From: Wolbachia endosymbiont of Spodoptera picta
GTDB lineage: Bacteria > Pseudomonadota > Alphaproteobacteria > Rickettsiales > Anaplasmataceae
DNA: 64,000 bases
Assembly (NCBI RefSeq): GCF_018141665.1
Contig: NZ_CP067976.1
Span: 186,001-250,000, forward strand
Direction: 5' to 3'
Shown here: piece by piece, positions 59,465 through 64,000 of the stretch
How positions within the stretch are numbered: position 1 is the stretch's first letter
Layout of the letters: every line of letters starts with the position of its first letter
Made by a program: the position numbers and the translations under genes
The notes under the pieces: model-generated
Database searches by the model: none
Seen by the model: only the letters and a program-made list of their open reading frames with translations
Told to the model about the DNA's origin: nothing

Positions 59465-60013
59465 GTGGAAAAAAGTCTAGATTATAAAGTGGGAGAAAAA
59501 TTAAAAAGCTGGAGGTTAGAGCGAGGGTACACTCAGAAAGATTTAGCAGAGAAAATTGGTGTAAAATACTGGGTGATATTGCAATATGAGAAAGGGAATC
59601 GTAGAGTTCCAATTGAAAGGTTGTATGCTATAACTGAGGCACTATCAATCAGTATTACGGATCTTATTCCTGTATCAAAAAGCTGTCTTGAAGATGAAGA
59701 AGAAATATTAAATCTAGTAAGAGAATATAAAAAGATTAACGATCAGGAGTTACGTAAGATGTTTTGTTTGCTAACCAAATTTGTCCAAGTTAGTGAGAAA
59801 AGTAGTAGAAAATCGGAAAAAATAAAAATTGCAAAGAGTCTGGTTAAAGCAGGAGTTTCTGTTGATATTGTTGCAAAAACAATTGGTCTGTCTGCTGATG
59901 AATGTGTTGAAGAAAAAGTTGGTTCTATCTACTACCAAATAGGCAAAAAGATAAAGGAATGGAAGAGAGTATACTCAAAAGGATTTAGCGGAGAAAATGA
60001 GTACAACACGTGA
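59465..60013 (+). CDS. paired-HTH regulator, N-terminal half (third set)
   Basis: GTG start; MEKSLDYKVGEKLKSWRLER, then the XRE helix-turn-helix (GYTQKDLAEKIGVKYWVILQ), the linker (EEILNLVREYKKINDQELRK), and IAKSLVKAGVSVDIVAKTIG. It ends IGKKIKEWKRVYSKGFSGEN after the same slip as copies A and B. It is diverged from them by roughly one residue in eight, so the shared shift is older than the 2163-bp duplication. Confidence 0.75.
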   Translation: MEKSLDYKVGEKLKSWRLERGYTQKDLAEKIGVKYWVILQYEKGNRRVPIERLYAITEALSISITDLIPVSKSCLEDEEEILNLVREYKKINDQELRKMFCLLTKFVQVSEKSSRKSEKIKIAKSLVKAGVSVDIVAKTIGLSADECVEEKVGSIYYQIGKKIKEWKRVYSKGFSGENEYNT

Positions 60014-60362
60014 CGAAATAAGCAACTATGAACAAGGACGCGTAGCTACTCCACTGGGAAAATTATATGAGATAGCAGAAACATTATCGATTAGTATTAC
60101 AGATCTACTAACAGAGGAAGATGAAGGTAGTAAAGTGGAAAATGAGCTACCGAATTTGATTAAAGAATACAAAGAAATTGAGAGCCAAGAACTACGTCAT
60201 GCACTAATAAAATCTTTGTTTGAAGGGATACGTATTTGTGAGGAGAAAGTGAGAGAGATAGAAAGGATTAAAGTTGCAAAGGATCTAGTAAAAGGGGGAA
60301 TTTCTATTGATACTATTTTGCAAGCGGTAGGTTTATCTATTGATATGGTTTTAGATGGATAG
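59997..60362 (+). CDS. paired-HTH regulator, C-terminal half (third set)
   Basis: The 121 residues, MSTTRDEISNYEQGRVATPL, then a helical linker, RIKVAKDLVKGGISIDTILQ and a short tail. It overlaps the upstream frame by 17 bp. It would join with it to form one two-HTH protein if a ribosome shifted by one base in the GAATGGAAGAGAGTATAC area. Confidence 0.7.
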   Translation: MSTTRDEISNYEQGRVATPLGKLYEIAETLSISITDLLTEEDEGSKVENELPNLIKEYKEIESQELRHALIKSLFEGIRICEEKVREIERIKVAKDLVKGGISIDTILQAVGLSIDMVLDG

Positions 60363-60411
60363 CTCGTAAAAAAATTATAGCAATAAAGTTTTTTTCTTAA
60401 ATGGAGGATAA

Positions 60412-61305
60412 ATGTTTGTTTCTGCAAGCAATGTTAGTTACGGAATAGGGCAAAGAATAGAAAATTGTAGGTTAATGCGAGGGCATACTCAAATAGGATT
60501 AGCAAGTCAAATAGGTTTAACATACCAAGAAGTAAACAGCTATGAAGATGGGTATATTCCTATTCCAATTGAAGTACTATATATAATAGCAAGAGTATTA
60601 TCAGTTGACGTTATAGATTTATTACCTGAACCAGTAATAGTAAGGGAAGACAGCTATGAAGACGAGGAAATACTCTATCTAACGAAAATATACGAGAATC
60701 AAAAGTTAGGCAAAATAGTACCTTCATTAGTCAGGTTTGTTCATATTAGCGAAAAAATTAATCAAGAAGAGGCAAGGTTGGAAATAGCAAAAAATCTAGT
60801 GAAAGAAGGGGTTTCAGTTGACATAATTTCCCAAGCAACCGGCTTATCTATTTACGAGTATGATAATACAGAGAAAGGAGTCTGCACTGATTCTATATAC
60901 TACAGAATAGGGCAAAGAATAAGAGAATGGAGATTGATAAAAAGGTATACTCAGAAAGATTTAGCAAACAAAGTTGGTTTAACACTCAAGGAAATACACG
61001 AGTATGAAATAGGATACACTGCCATATCATTTGACAAATTATATCAAATAGCAGAAGGATTATCAGTGAATATTAAAGTTCTGCTGCCTAAAACAAATGA
61101 AGATAGTGAACTACTTAATTTACTAAGAAAAACTGAAGAGCAAGAATTAGTGAAGAAATTTTTATCTAGGGATATGAAGAATAGCAAAGAGAAAGTTAAA
61201 AAAACAGAAAAGATTAAGGTTGCGAAAAATCTAGTGAAGGCGGGTGTTTCTACTGATGTTATTTTGCGAGCAAGTGGCCTAACTGCCGATGAGTGTGAAA
61301 ATTGA
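60412..61305 (+). CDS. intact paired-HTH (XRE) regulator, Wmk type
   Basis: The 297-residue product has two complete XRE domains in one frame: GIGQRIENCRLMRGHTQIGL...NSYEDGY (about 11-48) and RIGQRIREWRLIKRYTQKDL...HEYEIGY (about 163-200). Each is followed by an acidic helical linker and the motif IAKNLVKEGVSVDIISQATG or VAKNLVKAGVSTDVILRASG. This size and layout match Wmk and its WO homologues (about 300 residues, two HTH). GGAGG lies six bases before the ATG. It is the only unbroken member in the window and so the best candidate for a working regulator. A male-killing role is not implied by the sequence. Confidence 0.85.
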   Translation: MFVSASNVSYGIGQRIENCRLMRGHTQIGLASQIGLTYQEVNSYEDGYIPIPIEVLYIIARVLSVDVIDLLPEPVIVREDSYEDEEILYLTKIYENQKLGKIVPSLVRFVHISEKINQEEARLEIAKNLVKEGVSVDIISQATGLSIYEYDNTEKGVCTDSIYYRIGQRIREWRLIKRYTQKDLANKVGLTLKEIHEYEIGYTAISFDKLYQIAEGLSVNIKVLLPKTNEDSELLNLLRKTEEQELVKKFLSRDMKNSKEKVKKTEKIKVAKNLVKAGVSTDVILRASGLTADECEN

Positions 61306-61761
61306 ATTGTGTTTAAGATACAAGTAAAAATAGTCAATATATTAACCATTCTAAATCCTTGTTTAGCTAACTCAACTGAAGCATTTTCATAAAGTTTTGC
61401 TGCTAATTCGTGTTGTTTGATAAACTTCAAATTTAATGCTTTTAAAATTGATGCTGAAAACACATATTGCTAATGCTAGCAGAGGAGCTAGTTGGTAAAA
61501 TCGCCACAGCCGTCAGTACTCCCGATTACTTTTCCTGATAATGTGATAGTATTCGCAAGTATTATCATATATTACAAAAAAATCAGTTAGCATTTCTGTT
61601 TATTAAAATTATGCAATAAAGCTGCATTTTATATAACACTTCTCAAATTATTTCTACTAAATATTTATGAATATGGTTAAACAGTAGATAGAAGAAACCT
61701 TTTCTATTATTGATCTTTTGTACAGTAAAGTTATCTCATAAAATATTAAATTTGGAGTTTT
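61306..61761. other. gene-free stretch at the prophage edge
   Basis: On the minus strand 61330-61463 encodes FSASILKALNLKFIKQHELA, then AKLYENASVELAKQGF, a possible protein relic with no intact frame. The rest is AT-rich. No tRNA or clear attachment site is visible. Confidence 0.35.
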
Positions 61762-62661
61762 ATGGATCACAGACTAAGAGCTTATTTGCTTGGAGTTACC
61801 TGGTTTATACTCAGTTTACTTAGTAGTGTAGTTAATGATACTATATCAAAGTGTCTCGGTTTACACCTTCAAAGTTTTGAGATAATCTTTTTCCGTTTTT
61901 TATTTAGCACTATTACTCTTATACCTTTTATATTTTACTATGGAATAGGAGTTTGTAAAACAAGTCGAATATCTATTCAAATAACTAGAGGTGCATTGTT
62001 GTTTTGTGGAATGACCTTATGGACCTATGGGTTGACTATTTGCCCAATAGTAACTGCAACAATTATAGGTTTCTCAATACCATTATTTGTTATGCTTCTT
62101 GCAATTCCTTTTCTGGAAGAAAATATAATTTGGCAAAGATGGGTAGTAGCTGTCATTGGTTTTATTGGTATTGCTATTACTACTAAAGCTTATAGTGAGG
62201 ATTTTAATCCTAAAATTCTTATTTTTATTGTATCCGCATTAATCTTCGCTATACTAGATGTACTTAATAAGAAGCTTGTAATGAAGGAGACAATAATAAG
62301 TATATTATTTTACTCAGCTCTAACAACAACAATTTTTTCCACTCCATCTTTGTTATTTTATTGGCATATGCCTTCCTTGTTGGAGTTAGTATTACTGCTG
62401 ATTTTAGGAATAAGTTCAAACCTAATTCTGTTCTTCATGTTAAAAGCTTTTGCTCTTACTGATGCTACTGCACTTGCACCTTATAGATACACAGAGCTAA
62501 TAATTTCTGCAATAGTAGCATACGTTATATTTAATGAATTACCTGATAAAAGTGCTTTATATGGTACTTTGATATTAATACCATCAACCTTATTTATAGC
62601 TTATTCGGAAGGTAAGGCAATTAAGAAAAATAATGTAACAACAAAAGTTTATAATTGTTAA
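61762..62661 (+). CDS. EamA/DMT-family membrane transporter
   Basis: The 299-residue product has ten hydrophobic helices in two repeats of five, with DTISKCLGLHLQSFEIIFFR in the first and a matching LNKKLVMKETIISILFYSAL in the second. It belongs to the drug/metabolite transporter superfamily, inner-membrane proteins that export or take up small metabolites, in Rickettsiales including S-adenosylmethionine-type carriers. Substrate is unknown. GGAG precedes the ATG by eight bases. The next gene is a sugar-nucleotide dehydrogenase in the same direction, 47 bp on, so a link to surface-sugar synthesis is plausible. Confidence 0.85.
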   Translation: MDHRLRAYLLGVTWFILSLLSSVVNDTISKCLGLHLQSFEIIFFRFLFSTITLIPFIFYYGIGVCKTSRISIQITRGALLFCGMTLWTYGLTICPIVTATIIGFSIPLFVMLLAIPFLEENIIWQRWVVAVIGFIGIAITTKAYSEDFNPKILIFIVSALIFAILDVLNKKLVMKETIISILFYSALTTTIFSTPSLLFYWHMPSLLELVLLLILGISSNLILFFMLKAFALTDATALAPYRYTELIISAIVAYVIFNELPDKSALYGTLILIPSTLFIAYSEGKAIKKNNVTTKVYNC

Positions 62662-62708
62662 TGGTATTTATTTTAGATGCTAAGCTATATTTTTAAGGTG
62701 ATAATAAA

Positions 62709-64000
62709 ATGCACATAACTATTATAGGAGTAGGGTATGTAGGCTTAGTATCTGGTACAATGTTATCGGAGCAGGGCCATAAAGTTGATTGCATTGACAT
62801 AAATACTGAGAAGATTGAACTTTTGAAATCAGGGAAAATTCCCTTATATGAACCTGGATTAGCAGATTATTTAGAGAATAATATAAAGTCACAAAGGATA
62901 AGATTTTTTGATTCGTATTCTCAAATAAATCCCAATACAGAAGTAGTATTTGTAACTGTAGATACTCCATCAGACTCCCTAGGAAATGCAAATTTAAAGA
63001 ATGTATATAATGCAGTAAGTGAAGTTTCTGAGAGAGTTAATCAAGATTGCTTAATAGTGATAAAGTCAACTGTTCCTCCTGGTACTGCAGAAAATATACA
63101 TAATTATTTATCTAATAAGGGCTATAACTTTGATTTAGGAGTTAATCCAGAGTTTCTCAAGCAAGGCTCTGCAGTATCAGATTTTTTATACCCAGATAGG
63201 ATAATAATAGGAGTAAAAACTAAGCTAGCTAGGGCAAAACTAGAAGTTATATATAGATCATTTATAGATAAGAATATTCCGTTAATAGTCACTGATACAG
63301 TTACTGCTGAAATGATTAAATATGCTTCTAATGCCTTTCTAGCAACAAAGGTTGCTTTTATCAATGAGATGGCAGGTTTATGTGAGCTATTAGGAGCAGA
63401 CATTGACCTTTTAGCTAACAGTATGGGAATGGACCATAGAATAGGTAAGGAATTTCTCAAAGCTGGTCCAGGATTTGGAGGATCATGTTTTCCTAAGGAT
63501 TTGTCAGCTTTATTAAGGCTTGCTGAAGACTACAATGTTAAGCTACAAATTTTAAATTCAGTTAAAGAATCTAACTATAATCATATAACAAACATTGCTA
63601 AAAAGGTAGAATATGTATTAAATGGAGTCCAAAATAAAAAAATAGCAATATGGGGGCTAACTTTTAAGTCTGGTACTGATGATGTAAGAAATAGCCCAGC
63701 TATAGATATTGCAAAATTGTTAGTGAATAACAAGGCTAAAATTACTGCATATGATCCAATGGGGATGGATAATGCTAGGCAAGTTCTAAAGGATATAGAG
63801 TACGCAGACAATGCTATAGGGGCTGCAAGAGACGCGGAAGCCTTATTATTATTAACGGAGTGGAAAGAATTTAAAAATCAAGATTTTGCAAGTTTAAAGA
63901 GTATTATGGCTGCACCTAATATTTTTGATTTCCGTAATTTATTAGATAGCGAGCTATTACTAAGATATGGTTACCATGTTTATTCCTTGGGTAAAAAATC
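62709..64000 (+). CDS. UDP-glucose/GDP-mannose 6-dehydrogenase (3' end beyond window)
   Basis: The 430 visible codons start MHITIIGVGYVGLVSGTMLS (Rossmann GxGYVG) and continue with VDTPSDSLGNANLKNVYNAV, VIKSTVPPGTAENI, NPEFLKQGSAVSDFLYPDRI, the catalytic AGPGFGGSCFPKDLSALLRL (Cys) and IWGLTFKSGTDDVRNSPAID. The enzyme oxidises a nucleotide sugar to the uronic acid using two NAD+. The family length is about 435-440 residues, so only a few codons are missing. The gene is open to the window edge. With the EamA gene it may belong to the sugar-related cluster known near WO EAMs. Confidence 0.93.
   Translation, partial: MHITIIGVGYVGLVSGTMLSEQGHKVDCIDINTEKIELLKSGKIPLYEPGLADYLENNIKSQRIRFFDSYSQINPNTEVVFVTVDTPSDSLGNANLKNVYNAVSEVSERVNQDCLIVIKSTVPPGTAENIHNYLSNKGYNFDLGVNPEFLKQGSAVSDFLYPDRIIIGVKTKLARAKLEVIYRSFIDKNIPLIVTDTVTAEMIKYASNAFLATKVAFINEMAGLCELLGADIDLLANSMGMDHRIGKEFLKAGPGFGGSCFPKDLSALLRLAEDYNVKLQILNSVKESNYNHITNIAKKVEYVLNGVQNKKIAIWGLTFKSGTDDVRNSPAIDIAKLLVNNKAKITAYDPMGMDNARQVLKDIEYADNAIGAARDAEALLLLTEWKEFKNQDFASLKSIMAAPNIFDFRNLLDSELLLRYGYHVYSLGKK

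Noticed and set aside
61044..61463. open frame of 139 codons on the minus strand
   Set aside because: More than half is the shadow of the intact paired-HTH gene. Only the outer 45 codons might be a protein relic, noted under the gene-free stretch.

Overview
The window is a piece of a Wolbachia chromosome carrying a rearranged WO prophage with its eukaryotic association module (EAM). The evidence is a CifA/CifB-type cytoplasmic incompatibility locus, WO-style RuvC, ParB-methylase, RepA and P2-like baseplate genes, paired-HTH regulators of the Wmk type, many ankyrin-repeat genes, and high A+T with dense IS debris. No rRNA operon or CRISPR array was seen; one tRNA is present.

Layout. About 0-6.9 kb is host chromosome: tatA (cut by the window edge), an ABC ATPase, tRNA-Arg(CCT), an ankyrin/membrane protein, glpX, a frameshifted gene of unknown function, and ychF. 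About 6.9-14.2 kb holds accessory effectors: an OTU protease, relics of a group II intron and an IS481 element, a 1263-residue STAND/NB-ARC plus ankyrin protein, and an IS110-family element. About 14.3-19.6 kb is WO replication/modification debris: truncated ParB-methylase, RuvC, a gene broken by a stop and a frameshift, and the 3' end of repA. About 19.5-21.7 kb is a regulator/RadC block that recurs inverted at 56.5-58.7 kb, with both copies 2163 bp long.

About 21.9-31 kb is a wrecked CI locus. cifA is split into a 5' part (23.0-23.5 kb) and a 3' tail (27.5-27.6 kb) by about 4 kb of IS5, group II intron, SET-ankyrin and IS256 sequence. cifB follows with its own Shine-Dalgarno site but has an in-frame TGA before its Ulp1 protease domain, and that domain lacks the catalytic Asp. 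About 31-40.5 kb is a scattered P2-like baseplate (gpV tail, PAAR, gpJ fragment, gpI) invaded by a second IS110-family element and by an OTU + STAND + ankyrin effector gene.

About 40.8-52.8 kb is one giant toxin-like gene (near 4000 codons, now in three frames). It has a CifB-like Ulp1 protease with an intact His/Asp/Cys triad, hydrophobic and RTX-like segments, a triple repeat resembling a beta-trefoil, roughly thirty ankyrin repeats, three furin-like RKRR sites at domain borders, and a latrotoxin-like C-terminus. About 52.8-61.3 kb carries an Rpn nuclease, rnhA, mutL, the second regulator/RadC block, and further paired-HTH regulators. From 61.8 kb to the end are an EamA-type exporter and a UDP-sugar dehydrogenase, probably the start of a surface-sugar cluster.

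How the parts relate. Enzymes aimed at host ubiquitin or chromatin (OTU, Ulp1, SET) are joined to ankyrin arrays and nuclear-localisation-like or furin-like motifs, as expected of secreted effectors. Several genes are broken by one-base indels in A or T runs and two by in-frame stops. The stops look like real decay; the homopolymer indels could be decay or consensus error.
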